DNA from: Streptomyces sp. NBC_01408
GTDB lineage: Bacteria > Actinomycetota > Actinomycetes > Streptomycetales > Streptomycetaceae
Direction: 5' to 3'
Assembly (NCBI RefSeq): GCF_026340255.1
Contig: NZ_JAPEPJ010000003.1
Span: 434,001 to 498,000, forward strand
Length of the DNA stretch: 64,000 bases
The notes under the pieces are model-generated. The model saw only the letters and a program-made list of their open reading frames with translations, did not search any database and was not told the DNA's origin. A program made the translations under genes and the position numbers. This document shows, one piece after another, positions 34,888 to 43,853 of this stretch. How positions within the stretch are numbered: the stretch's first letter is position 1; each line of letters opens with the position of its first letter.

Positions 34888-34935
34888 CTGGGGCTCTGCC
34901 CCAGACCCCGCGCCTCAATCGCCGGCGGGGCTGAA
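34888..34935 (+). repeat. Interspersed GC-rich repeat, copy 4
   Basis: Copy in direct orientation 37 bases after copy 3, with CTGGGGCTCTGCCCCAG as the first hairpin. The pair of copies fills the gap between sepH and the convergent rhodanese gene. Confidence 0.78.
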
Positions 34936-34944
34936 CCGGGCCCG

Positions 34945-35790
34945 CTACTGCGGGTCCGGGCCCGTGGCCACCGGGCGGGCAGGGTCGGAGGACCACTCCG
35001 ACCAGCTGCCCGCGTACAGGTCGGCGGTGATCCCCGCCACCTCCAGCGCGAGTACCCCGTGCGCGCCGGAGACTCCCGATCCGCAGTACACCCCCACCGG
35101 GGCGCCGCCCGCCGCACCGAGTCCGGCGAAGCGCGCCCGCAGGGCGTCGGCCGGCAGGAAACGGCCGTCCGGACCCACGTTCTCCGTCGTCGGAGCCGAC
35201 AGCGCGCCGGGGATGTGGCCGCCGACCGGGTCGATCGGCTCGACCTCTCCGCGGTAGCGCTCCCCCGCCCGCGCGTCCAGCAGGACACCCGCCCGTGCGC
35301 GCGCGGCGGCTCCGTCCGCGTCCAGCAGTCCGAGCGCCCCCGGAGTTGGCTTGAAATCGCCCTCCGTGGGAGTCACCCGATCGGCTGTCACCCCGCCTCC
35401 CGCCGCCGTCCACGCGGCCAGGCCCCCGTCCAGCACTCGCACGTCCGGGTGACCCGTCCAGCGCAGCAGCCACCACGCCCGGGCGGCCGCCCAGCCCTGT
35501 CCGCCGTCGTACACGACCACCGGCGCGTCCGCCGTGACGCCGGCCCGCCGCATCACCGCGCCGAACGCCTCCGGGTCGGGCAGCGGGTGTCGCCCGCCCG
35601 ACCCGGGCGGACCTGCCAGTTCCCGGTCGAGGTCGACGTACACCGCACCCGGCAGGTGCCCGGCCTCGTACGCGGGCCGCTGGTCGGGGCCGCCCAGCTG
35701 CCAGCGGACGTCCAGCAGCACCGGCGGCCTCGCACCCGACAGTTCGCTCGCCAGTTCGGCGGCGGAGAGGATCGCAGAATTCGCACTCAT
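34945..35790 (-). CDS. Two-domain rhodanese sulfurtransferase
   Basis: The 281-residue protein has two rhodanese domains. Residues 1-125 have LLDVRW..GHLPGAVYVDLD, and the second domain ends in VGVYCGSGVSGAHGVLAL with the catalytic Cys of the CGSGVSG loop. This resembles thiosulfate or 3-mercaptopyruvate sulfurtransferases, which transfer sulfane sulfur to cyanide or thiols. I chose the ATG at 35790, with a GGAGGAAG site in front; an ATG at 35799 is also possible. It converges with sepH through repeats. Confidence 0.9.
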   Translation of the reverse strand: MSANSAILSAAELASELSGARPPVLLDVRWQLGGPDQRPAYEAGHLPGAVYVDLDRELAGPPGSGGRHPLPDPEAFGAVMRRAGVTADAPVVVYDGGQGWAAARAWWLLRWTGHPDVRVLDGGLAAWTAAGGGVTADRVTPTEGDFKPTPGALGLLDADGAAARARAGVLLDARAGERYRGEVEPIDPVGGHIPGALSAPTTENVGPDGRFLPADALRARFAGLGAAGGAPVGVYCGSGVSGAHGVLALEVAGITADLYAGSWSEWSSDPARPVATGPDPQ

Positions 35791-35973
35791 GGAGGCCATC
35801 TTCCTCCCCGCCCCAAACCCGTGTAACAAGGCCGTCACCGGCGGGGCACACCGATCCGGTCATCTCGCTCCGAGGCCCCCGCGATGCGGCGCGGTCGGGG
35901 CGCGCCGGGCCCCGCGGAGTGAAAGCATCATCAGCGACACGCGGAAAGCGGCACGACGGAGGAGACGCTTGAC

Positions 35974-36780
35974 ATGACCGAGGCATCGGGAGCTACGCGG
36001 CGCACGCCCGGCACACCGTGCTGGGTGAGCCTCATGGTGCACGGCCTCGGGACCACGGAGGACTTCTACGCCGATCTGTTCGGCTGGGAGTACGAGCCGG
36101 GCCCCGAACAACTCGGTCCGTACGTCCGGGCCCTGCTGGCCGGCCACGAGGTGGCGGGCATCGGCGAGATGCCGCCGGACCGGCATCTTCCGGTGGCCTG
36201 GACCACGTACCTCGCCACGGACGACGCCGACGCCACGGCCGAGGCGATCCGCTCCTGCGGCGGCACGGTCGCGGTGGGCCCGCTGGACGCCGGTATCGCG
36301 GGGCGGGTGGCGATCTGCTCGGACCCGCTGGGCGCGATCTTCGGGATCTGGCAGGCCGAGACCCACCTGGGCACCCGGCTGCACGGCGAGCCGGGCACCC
36401 CGGTCTGGAACGAGCTGATCACCCAGGACACGTCGACGGTCGGCAAGTTCTACGAGCACGTATTCGGCCACGAGGCGCAGACGCACGGCGCGGCCTCCGA
36501 GGAGTTCGACTACCTGACCCTGCGGCTGGAGGGCCGCCCCGTGGCCGCCGTACGGGGTGTCGGGCGCTCGCTGCCGCACGACCGGGGCCCGCACTGGATG
36601 GCGTACTTCGAGGTCGAGGACACCGACCGGGCGGCCGACCGGGTCACCGACCTCGGCGGCCGCGTCGTCGACCCGCCCCACGAGGGGCCCATCGGCCGGC
36701 AGGCCACGGTCGCGGACCCGGAGGGCGCGGTCTTCACCCTCGTCCGCTCTACCCGCGGCCCAGGGCGCGACGGATCGTGA
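35974..36780 (+). CDS. VOC-family protein with two glyoxalase-like domains
   Basis: The 268-residue protein has two glyoxalase/bleomycin-resistance domains: about 15-130 (GTPCWVSLMVHGLGTTEDFYADLFGWEYE) and about 140-262 (GTPVWNELITQDTSTVGKFYEHVFG). This duplicated domain type is found in Streptomyces hydroxylase-like and resistance-like proteins. The metal ligands that would define an enzyme class cannot be called with certainty. The 3' end overlaps the convergent membrane-protein gene by 32 bases. Confidence 0.88.
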   Translation: MTEASGATRRTPGTPCWVSLMVHGLGTTEDFYADLFGWEYEPGPEQLGPYVRALLAGHEVAGIGEMPPDRHLPVAWTTYLATDDADATAEAIRSCGGTVAVGPLDAGIAGRVAICSDPLGAIFGIWQAETHLGTRLHGEPGTPVWNELITQDTSTVGKFYEHVFGHEAQTHGAASEEFDYLTLRLEGRPVAAVRGVGRSLPHDRGPHWMAYFEVEDTDRAADRVTDLGGRVVDPPHEGPIGRQATVADPEGAVFTLVRSTRGPGRDGS

Positions 36781-37537
36781 TGCCGTAGCGGACGCGCAGC
36801 CGGCGCAGCTCCCACAGTGAGAGCGCGGTCACCGAGAGGGGCGGCGCCAGCAGGAACAGCACGCGCACGGGGAGCGGTGCGTCGACGGGCGCGTCCTCGA
36901 AGAGCTGCACCACGAAGAGCGACCAGACCAGCACGGGCGAGAGCATCGGCGGCAGCACCTCGTGGACGTCGGCGGTCCGGAAGGCGTGGTGGACGCAGAG
37001 CACCGCCGAGGCGAGCGCGAAGGGGATGAGGAAGAGGCCGGCGATCGCCCCCAGGCCGTAGGCGAAGGTGCTCATGTGCGGCAGTCCGAACGACATCGCC
37101 AGGACGGTGGCGAGCAGTGCGCCGATGGCGGTGGCCGGACCGCGCAGCCGGGCCCGGTAGAAGGCGGGACCCGGCGGCCGGGCGGACAGGACGAAGGCGG
37201 CGAGCGCGAGCGGTCCGAGCACGAGCAGCAGCCCGGCGCTGATCAGCACCTCGGCGAACTTGTCCTCGATGACTCCGCCCGCGCCCTCCCGCAGCGGGTA
37301 CGACAGCACCAGCCAGCATCCGGCGAGCAGGCCGATGGCGGTCCGGGCGATCTGCGCGCGCCGGATCGCCTCGTCCACGATCCGGTCGGGCCGCGCGGGC
37401 TGGTGGATCCGGGCGGCCAGATCGAAGGGCGCCCGCACCACCCGCACCCACCCGGGCCGCCGGACCGCGGCGGGCGCGTAAGCGGATCTGGATGTGGATG
37501 CCGATGCGGATCCGGGCGCTGGTCGGTATGAACTCAA
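36749..37537 (-). CDS. Unknown multi-pass membrane protein
   Basis: A 262-residue protein with about six hydrophobic segments from residue 70 to 240, and a serine/alanine-rich N-terminus. A TTG start at 37537 follows GGGGGAA. It is read opposite to the VOC gene and overlaps its 3' end by 32 bases. No family is recognised and no catalytic motif is seen. A transport or sensing role is possible but unsupported. Confidence 0.65.
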   Translation of the reverse strand: MSSYRPAPGSASASTSRSAYAPAAVRRPGWVRVVRAPFDLAARIHQPARPDRIVDEAIRRAQIARTAIGLLAGCWLVLSYPLREGAGGVIEDKFAEVLISAGLLLVLGPLALAAFVLSARPPGPAFYRARLRGPATAIGALLATVLAMSFGLPHMSTFAYGLGAIAGLFLIPFALASAVLCVHHAFRTADVHEVLPPMLSPVLVWSLFVVQLFEDAPVDAPLPVRVLFLLAPPLSVTALSLWELRRLRVRYGITIRRALGRG

Positions 37538-37582
37538 GGCGTCGTTCCCCCGTGAAAAATGATGATCACCAACGCCAGGACC

Positions 37583-38782
37583 CTACCGAACCCGCCCTGG
37601 AGCCCGCCCAGTTATCCAGGCCGCCAGGGCCAGGCCGGGCAGCGTCAGGGATGGCAGGAGGATGTGGACGTCCACGAGGGACACCAGGGCCGCGCCCAGG
37701 GGCAGGGCCAGGGCGTTCGGGACGAAGATCAGGGTGTTGGCGGTGGCGGCCGTGCGGCCGAGGACCGCGTCCGGGGTCTCGCGCTGTACCGCCGTCAGGG
37801 CGGCGATCAGCACGCACGGCAGCCCGATGCCGATCGCCGCGCTGCACACCAGGGCCACCGCGTCGGACGGCAGGGCGCGGCCGCCGGAGCCCAGTGCGAA
37901 CAGGGCGATGCCCAGGGCCGGGACCGTACGTCCGGGCAGGCGGCGCAGCAGCGGGCCGGCCGCGATCCCGGCGGCGACGGAACCGGCCCCCTGGGCGGCG
38001 TACAACACCCCTGCGTACGCCGGGGTGTGGCCCAGCACGTCGTCGGCGACGGCATAGATCAGGGCGCCGTTCAGTCCGGCCAGGAACATCACGGCCGCGC
38101 CCGCCACCACCAGCGGCCGCAGCACGGGCGAGTCCCGCAGGAACCGTGCTCCCGCCGTCAGTTGTGCGAAGCCCCGCTCGCCCGGCGACGGGCGCGCCGG
38201 CGGCTCCTCCCGTACCCGCAGGAGCGCGTAGACCCCCGCCGCCAGCGCGAAGGTGACCGCGTCGAGCAGCGCCACCGACGGTCCGCCGAACCGGGCGTAC
38301 AGCCCCGCCCCCACCAGCGGCGCGACCAGCTTCATGCTCTCGTTGGCGGCGAGCCGCAGCCCGTTGAAGTGGCCGAGGATCCCCGGGCCGATCGCCTTGG
38401 GCAGCAGCGCGGCCTCGGCGGCCTCATGGACCGTGCCGGTCACCCCGTACAGCAGCAGGACGGCGAACAGCAGCCACACCCGCTGCGCGGAGTCGACCAG
38501 GAGCAGGACGGGCAGCAGCAGCGCCATCCCGAGGCTGAGCGCGACCAGGAGCCGCTGCCTCGGCATCCGGTCGGCCAGCGTCCCCAGCGCCGGGCCGGCG
38601 AGCATCGGCGCCCACATGGCGAAGACCGTCAGGGCCGCGAGACCGTCCGAGCCCGTCAGCGACTTCACCCAGATGCCCGCGGCCAGCCACATCGCGGTCG
38701 TGCCGAACCCCGACACAGCGACCCCGGACAGGTACAGCCGTGCGTTGCGGTCCCGCAGGACCCGTCCCGTCGTCCCGTTCAT
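37583..38782 (-). CDS. MFS transporter
   Basis: The 399-residue protein has about 12 membrane helices, with GTLADRMPRQRLLVAL in the helix 2-3 loop (family A motif), typical of proton-driven efflux proteins. It starts at ATG 38782. Substrate unknown. It lies at the boundary between the core genes and the right-hand cluster, separated from the chorismate synthase fragment by 172 bases of divergent promoter. It may belong to either side. Confidence 0.82.
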   Translation of the reverse strand: MNGTTGRVLRDRNARLYLSGVAVSGFGTTAMWLAAGIWVKSLTGSDGLAALTVFAMWAPMLAGPALGTLADRMPRQRLLVALSLGMALLLPVLLLVDSAQRVWLLFAVLLLYGVTGTVHEAAEAALLPKAIGPGILGHFNGLRLAANESMKLVAPLVGAGLYARFGGPSVALLDAVTFALAAGVYALLRVREEPPARPSPGERGFAQLTAGARFLRDSPVLRPLVVAGAAVMFLAGLNGALIYAVADDVLGHTPAYAGVLYAAQGAGSVAAGIAAGPLLRRLPGRTVPALGIALFALGSGGRALPSDAVALVCSAAIGIGLPCVLIAALTAVQRETPDAVLGRTAATANTLIFVPNALALPLGAALVSLVDVHILLPSLTLPGLALAAWITGRAPGRVR

Positions 38783-38954
38783 CACGCGGCCATCGTGCGG
38801 ACTAAGGATGCCCGCCGGCATCGGGCAACCGCCCTACGCGCGGGGCGACGGCCGTGGCTCGATGAGCTGACGGATTGCCCGCGGGTCCGCAGGCCGGCCG
38901 GCGGGCGCTGCCTAGGGTGACGCTCCCGACCACGGAACAAGGGGGAACGTCCGC

Positions 38955-39686
38955 ATGGGCACGTTGCGTTGGCTGACAGCCGGTGAGTCGCACGGACCGG
39001 CGCTGGTGGCGACGCTGGAAGGGCTGCCGGCCGGCGTTCCCGTCACCACCGGGCTGGTGGCCGGGCATCTGGCCCGGCGCCGGCTCGGCCACGGCCGCGG
39101 TGCCCGGATGGCGTTCGAGCAGGACGAGGTCACCTTCCTGAGCGGGGTGCGGCACGGGCTGTCCCTCGGTTCGCCCGTCGCGGTGGTGATCGGCAACACC
39201 GAGTGGCCGAAGTGGGACAAGGTCATGTCCGCCGATCCGGTGGATCCCGCCGAGCTGAGAAATACGGGCCGGGGCGCACCGCTCGCCCGCCCCCGGCCCG
39301 GGCACGCCGACCTCGCCGGGATGCAGAAGTACGGCTTCGACGAGGCCCGTCCGGTCCTGGAGCGGGCCAGTGCGCGGGAGACCGCCGCGCGGGTGGCGCT
39401 CGGCGCCGTCGCCCGGTCCTTCATCGAGGAGGCCGCCGGGATCGAGATCGTCTCGCACGTCGTGGAACTCGGCGCGGCCCAGGCCCCGTACGGCCGCTAC
39501 CCGGTCCCCGGTGATGTGGAGGAACTCGATGCCGGTCCGGTGCGCTGTCTGGACGCCGACGCGAGCCGGGCGATGGTCGCGGAGATCGACGCGGCGCACA
39601 GACGCGGCGCAACGTCGAGTCGTACCTCGCCCACCTGCGGATCCGCTGAGAACCCCGCACCCGGGCCCGCTGATCTGACGGACTAG
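38955..39686 (+). pseudogene. aroC: Chorismate synthase, truncated after about 220 residues
   Basis: Residues 1-225 match the N-terminal half of chorismate synthase: [29 protein letters not shown], the FMN and substrate residues in [34 protein letters not shown] and the [18 protein letters not shown] helix. At [15 protein letters not shown] the frame changes to an unrelated tail, about 19 residues ending PADLTD. The normal enzyme is about 390 residues and the missing half holds catalytic residues. The loss is abrupt, by deletion, and a different frame at the junction reads [12 protein letters not shown] and stops. It is the leftmost cluster gene and a cluster-specific paralogue would fit shikimate supply, but this copy should be inactive. 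Confidence 0.75.
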
Positions 39687-39805
39687 CAGGCCGGGTATTG
39701 TCCGCTCCCGTTCACCCCGGTGAGGGTGGGCACAGCACCTGCGGGAAGCGCCTCCTCCGTCAGCCACGGCCGGGGCGCCGCCGCACACAACTGGAGGTAT
39801 TTTCC

Positions 39806-40387
39806 ATGTCTGAGCCGCTCCGCGTCGCAGTCATCATCGCTAGTGTCCGTGACGGCCGGTTCGGCCCGACGATCGCGAACTGGTTCACGGGTGTCGCCCG
39901 TGAGCGGGGGAGCCTGGACATCGACGTGATCGACCTGATCGAGCACGACCTGCCGAACCAGCTGTCGGCCACGCCCTCGGAGGCCACCCAGGCCGTCCTC
40001 GCCGGCGTCTCGCCCCGGCTGGCGCAGGCCGACGCGTTCGTCGTCGTCACGCCCGAGTACAACCACTCGTTCCCGGCCTCGCTGAAGTCGCTGATCGACT
40101 GGCACACCACCGAGTGGCAGGCCAAGCCGGTCGGCTTCGTCTCCTACGGCGGCATGGCGGGCGGCATGCGCGCCGTCGAGCACCTGCGCCAGGTCTTCGC
40201 CGAGTGCCACATGGTCACGGTCCGCGACACCGTCGGTTTCCACGGTCCGTGGGGCCAGTTCGACGAGCAGGGCGGCCTCATCGACCCGACCGAGGCGAAC
40301 TCCGCGGCCAAGACGCTCCTCGACGCCCTGGAGTGGTGGGGCACCGCGCTCAAGGACAAGAAGGCGCAGGCGCCGTACGGCAGCTGA
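39806..40387 (+). CDS. NADPH-dependent FMN reductase
   Basis: The 193-residue flavodoxin-fold reductase starts LRVAVIIASVRDGRFGPTIANWF, with the FMN-phosphate loop at SVRDGRFG, VVVTPEYNHSFPASLKSLIDW and SYGGMAGGMRAVEHLR, typical of the FMN_red family (including quinone and azo reductases). GGAGG precedes the ATG. It would reduce flavin, quinone or azo/diazo groups using NADPH. It is the first intact gene of the right-hand cluster, before a TTA-containing exporter. Confidence 0.9.
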   Translation: MSEPLRVAVIIASVRDGRFGPTIANWFTGVARERGSLDIDVIDLIEHDLPNQLSATPSEATQAVLAGVSPRLAQADAFVVVTPEYNHSFPASLKSLIDWHTTEWQAKPVGFVSYGGMAGGMRAVEHLRQVFAECHMVTVRDTVGFHGPWGQFDEQGGLIDPTEANSAAKTLLDALEWWGTALKDKKAQAPYGS

Positions 40388-40448
40388 CCGGCTGCCGCGC
40401 GACCCACCCCCACACGCTGACCGGCCACCCACCCGGGTGCCTTAGGGC

Positions 40449-40491
40449 GACACCCCCCTGGGGGTGTCCGGCCATGATCCGCCGGACACCC
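40449..40491 (+). promoter_or_regulatory. Leader with two mutually exclusive hairpins before the exporter gene
   Basis: GACACCCC can pair with GGGGTGTC (40449-40468). The latter can instead pair, as GGGTGTCCGGC (40462-40472), with GCCGGACACCC at 40481-40491. The second hairpin ends just before AGGAG, the ribosome site at 40493-40497. The arrangement may act as an attenuator or as a repressor operator (11-base arms). Confidence 0.5.
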
Positions 40492-40506
40492 TCAGGAGCA
40501 CCGCAC

Positions 40507-41757
40507 ATGAGCTTACGCACGCCCACCGCCCGGCCCGGCGCGAAGGACACCGCCGCCCCCGACCGGCCCGCCCCCCGTCCTGAGCGGTCCGTCGCCCCCG
40601 TGGTGACGGCGATCTCGCTGCTCGGGATGCTGGTGGTGGGCCAGCTGTACGTGGCGATCCCGCTGCTCCCCGAGGTCGGGCGGGCCTGGGGCGTGGACCA
40701 GGCGTCGGCCACCTGGGCGACCTCCGCGTACGCGGCGACGTACGCGGTCATCTCGCTGTTCAGCGGCGCGCTCGCCCGGCGCTTCGGCACCCGGACGGTG
40801 CTGGTCGCGGGGGTGGCCGCGCTCGCGGCGGCGACGGCCTGCGTGCCGCTGGCCGAGTCCTTCGGGGCGGGGCTGTCGCTGCGGGCCGCGCAGGGCCTGT
40901 TCGCCGGCGTGTACGTCCCGCTCGTGTACGCCTACCTGAACGCGCACGTCCCGGCGTCGAAGCTGCCGACCGCGCTGACGATCGTCTCCGCCTGCATGGC
41001 CGGGACGATCGTGATCGGGCAGGTGGAGTCGCAGCTGCTGGCTGCGGTCGTCGGATGGCGCGGCACCTTCTGGGTGACCGCGCCGCTGCTGTTGGCGGGG
41101 GCGCTCGTCCTGCGCCGGGTGCTGTCTGCGGTGGATCCGGCGCGGACCGCGGACCGGGCCTCGGCGCCCGGCGGCGGGCCCGGCAGGCTGTGGAAACGCC
41201 TGCTGCCGCTGTACGTCGTCGGCCTCACCTGCTCCACCACCATGACCGCCGTCTACACGAGCGTGCAGCTCTACGGTCCCCCCGAGCTCGTCGGCGACGG
41301 CCAGGCGATGCTGATGCTGCGCGCCACCGCCATTCCCGCGCTCGTGCTGGGCGTGCTGGTGGCGCCGCTGCTGGGGCGGATCCCGGCGCGGCCGCGCGGA
41401 GCGGGTGCGTTCGCGGTGGCCGCGGCGGGCATCTGCGGTGCCGGGCTGTTCGGCGGCACCACCGCCGGGCTGGCCACGTCCATGTTCGTCTTCATGCTCG
41501 GCGTCGCCGCGATCGGCCCCGCCGTGGTACAGGAGATCGGCACCGCGGCCGGCACGGCCCACGGGGTCATGGCGACCGCCTTGTACGGCTTCACCCTCAA
41601 CATCGGCGGCGGGCTGGGCGCGCAGCTCCCCCTCGCGTTCGGTGAGGTCAGGGGCGTCGGGCTGTTCATGTCGGCGCTGCTCGGGGGGTGTGTGGTGCTG
41701 CTGGTGGTGAGCGGCCGCCGCCCGGCCCCGGCCCGGCCCGCGGTCCCGCCGACCTGA
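40507..41757 (+). CDS. MFS exporter with a TTA codon at position 3
   Basis: The 416-residue protein has 12 predicted membrane helices, with SGALARRFGTRTVLV for the family A motif. The third codon (40513-40515) is TTA, decoded in Streptomyces only by the bldA tRNA, and therefore tied to development and secondary metabolism. The start is secure because AGGAG lies 10 bases upstream. Probably it exports the cluster product or an intermediate. No substrate motif. Confidence 0.88.
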   Translation: MSLRTPTARPGAKDTAAPDRPAPRPERSVAPVVTAISLLGMLVVGQLYVAIPLLPEVGRAWGVDQASATWATSAYAATYAVISLFSGALARRFGTRTVLVAGVAALAAATACVPLAESFGAGLSLRAAQGLFAGVYVPLVYAYLNAHVPASKLPTALTIVSACMAGTIVIGQVESQLLAAVVGWRGTFWVTAPLLLAGALVLRRVLSAVDPARTADRASAPGGGPGRLWKRLLPLYVVGLTCSTTMTAVYTSVQLYGPPELVGDGQAMLMLRATAIPALVLGVLVAPLLGRIPARPRGAGAFAVAAAGICGAGLFGGTTAGLATSMFVFMLGVAAIGPAVVQEIGTAAGTAHGVMATALYGFTLNIGGGLGAQLPLAFGEVRGVGLFMSALLGGCVVLLVVSGRRPAPARPAVPPT

Positions 41758-41874
41758 CGGACTGGCCACGCGGTCCTCGGCAGGGCTCGGTGCACGGAAC
41801 AGGATCGTCACAAGGCCCCGGCACCTGGCAGTCCGGATCTGAGCGGGGGCGGTCGAAAGGGAGTTCCACACGTC

Positions 41875-42489
41875 ATGACGAACATCGCTGTCATCTACTA
41901 CTCGTCCACCGGCTCCACGCACAAGCTGGCCGAGGCCGCCGCCGAGGGGGCCGAGAAGGCCGGCGCGGAGGTCCGTCTGCTGCGCATCGCGGAGATCGCG
42001 CCGAACGGTGAGGCCGCGAGCCGCGAGGGTGCGGCCGGCCACCAGGACGCCACCCAGGACATACCCGTGGCCACCCTGGCGGACCTGGAGTGGGCCGATG
42101 GCATCCTGCTCGGCACGCCGGTGCACTTCGGGCTCGCCGCCCCGCAGCTGATGCACTTCATCAACTCCACCTCCAAGCTGTCCATCGAGGGCAAGCTCCT
42201 CAACAAGGCGGTCTCCGCCTTCGCTTCGGGCTCCGCGGCGCACGGCGGCCAGGTCTCCGCGATCCTCGCCCTGCACAACGCGATCACCCACTGGGGCTCG
42301 GTCATCGTCTCCACCGGATCGGTGGACCCGGTCCTGTACAAGCCGAAGAACGGCAACCCGTACGGTGCCTCCGCCGTCGTCGGCGGCAACCCGGGCCAGG
42401 TCCCGGAGGAGAACCTGGAGGCCGCCGCCTTCCAGGCGCGCCGCACCCTCGAGGTCGCCTCCGTCATGAAGACCCTGGACGCCCGGTGA
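41875..42489 (+). CDS. WrbA-type NAD(P)H:quinone oxidoreductase/flavoprotein 1
   Basis: The 204-residue flavodoxin-fold protein has the FMN loop YYSSTGSTHKLAEAAAEGAEKAG, and further motifs WADGILLGTPVHFGL and GSAAHGGQVSAILALHNAITHWGSVIV. It reduces quinones by two electrons, or may act on an azo or diazo compound. It shares about half its residues with the other copy at 43854, and both are in this cluster. Its stop overlaps the NAT gene start (GTGA). Confidence 0.9.
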   Translation: MTNIAVIYYSSTGSTHKLAEAAAEGAEKAGAEVRLLRIAEIAPNGEAASREGAAGHQDATQDIPVATLADLEWADGILLGTPVHFGLAAPQLMHFINSTSKLSIEGKLLNKAVSAFASGSAAHGGQVSAILALHNAITHWGSVIVSTGSVDPVLYKPKNGNPYGASAVVGGNPGQVPEENLEAAAFQARRTLEVASVMKTLDAR

Positions 42490-43289
42490 TCTCCGACGTA
42501 CTGGCCACGGCCTACCTGGCGCGGATCGGGGCCTCGCGCCCCGCCGAGGCGAACCTCGCGGCGCTGGCCGAGTTGACCGAACGGCACGTCCTCACCGTCC
42601 CGTTCGAGAACCTCGACTACCACCTGGGGCAGGAAGTCCACCTGGACGAGCGGGTCGTCGAGAAGATCGTGCACCAGGGACGCGGCGGCGCCTGCTACGA
42701 GGTGAACCCGGCCTTCGGGCTCCTCCTGGAGGCGCTCGGCTACCAGGTGGAGATCCTCTCGGCGCGGGTCCGCCGCCCCGACGGGCTGGGCGCTCCGCTG
42801 GGCCACCTGGCGCTGCGCGTGACCGTGGCGGGCGACGCGTACCTCGTGGACGTCGGCTTCCGCCGCAACCCGCGGCGGCCGCTGCTGCTGGGCACCGAGG
42901 CCGTGCAGTACGACCCGGACGGCGCCTTCCGCTTCGGGTCGCCGGACCAGGGCGAGTTCGACCTGATCCGGGACGGCGAGCCGATGTACCGGGTGGACGG
43001 ACGGGCCCGTGAGCTGGCCGAGTTCAGGCCGTCGCTGTGGTGGTTCCGCACCTGCCCCGACTCGCCGTTCCTCCAGGACGTGTTCTGCTCCCTGCCCACG
43101 GTCGAGGGCCGCGTCACGCTGAAGGGCCGGACCCTGACCCGGCGCGTGCACGACGAGGTCCTGGTGGAGCACCTCAGCGACGACATCGAGGTGTTCGAGG
43201 CCTACCACAAGCACTTCGGGATCACCCTGGACCGGCTGCCCGCCGAGCCGGTACGGCCGGAAGGGTCCCGCGGCATCGCCGTCGAGTAG
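42486..43289 (+). CDS. Arylamine N-acetyltransferase
   Basis: The 267-residue enzyme has the NAT catalytic triad at the canonical numbering, Cys70 in GRGGACYEVN, His107 in PLGHLALRV and Asp122 in YLVDVGFRR, and the ENLDYHLGQ motif near residue 41. It transfers an acyl group from CoA to an arylamine. In ansamycin clusters related enzymes close macrolactams; here it would acylate an aromatic amine such as 3-hydroxyanthranilate, or protect against it. GTG 42486 overlaps the stop of the preceding flavoprotein gene. Confidence 0.93.
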   Translation: MISDVLATAYLARIGASRPAEANLAALAELTERHVLTVPFENLDYHLGQEVHLDERVVEKIVHQGRGGACYEVNPAFGLLLEALGYQVEILSARVRRPDGLGAPLGHLALRVTVAGDAYLVDVGFRRNPRRPLLLGTEAVQYDPDGAFRFGSPDQGEFDLIRDGEPMYRVDGRARELAEFRPSLWWFRTCPDSPFLQDVFCSLPTVEGRVTLKGRTLTRRVHDEVLVEHLSDDIEVFEAYHKHFGITLDRLPAEPVRPEGSRGIAVE

Positions 43290-43400
43290 CACCCTGCCGG
43301 GGCCCCACGCGCCGCTCCGCCCGCGGCCGCCCCGCACCTCCCTCCCCCCGCTCACCCATCCCCTTCCCATTGGACTTCACCCCCCTCATCAGGAGCCACG

Positions 43401-43808
43401 ATGACCGCGTCTGTCACCGCGCCCGTCACCGAGCCGTCGGAACTTCCCAACGCCTTCCTGCGTGCCTTCAACGCACGCGACCTGGAAGCCATCGACCACC
43501 TCTTCGAGCCGGAGGCGGTACGTGTCCTCACCCCGGGCGAGGTGGTGACCGGGGACGGCCGGCGCGCCGCGACCGCGAGTTTCCTGGCACTCGGGATTCC
43601 GATGAAGCTCTCGGTGCGGCACTGCTACGAATACGGCGATCTGGCACTGCTGTTGTGCGACTACCTGATCAAGGGCGCCAAACCGGACGGGACTTCCGTA
43701 CACCACGAGGGCACGGCCACGGACGTGGTGCGCCGCGGCGCCGACGGCGTCTGGCGCTACGCGATCGACAATCCGCCGGGCATCGACCGCGAGACCGCGA
43801 AGCCCTGA
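43401..43808 (+). CDS. SnoaL-like/nuclear transport factor 2-fold protein
   Basis: The 135-residue protein has the NTF2-like pattern with ELPNAFLRAFNARDLEAIDHLFEPEAVRV at the start, and HHEGTATDVVRRGADGVWRYAIDNP at the end. Such proteins include polyketide cyclases, hydroxylase-like enzymes and inert helpers. No catalytic residue can be assigned. It sits between the NAT and second WrbA genes on the same strand. Confidence 0.82.
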   Translation: MTASVTAPVTEPSELPNAFLRAFNARDLEAIDHLFEPEAVRVLTPGEVVTGDGRRAATASFLALGIPMKLSVRHCYEYGDLALLLCDYLIKGAKPDGTSVHHEGTATDVVRRGADGVWRYAIDNPPGIDRETAKP

Positions 43809-43853
43809 CGTCCCGCAATCCCGCATTCCGAACGAAGAGAGAATGAAAAGCCC

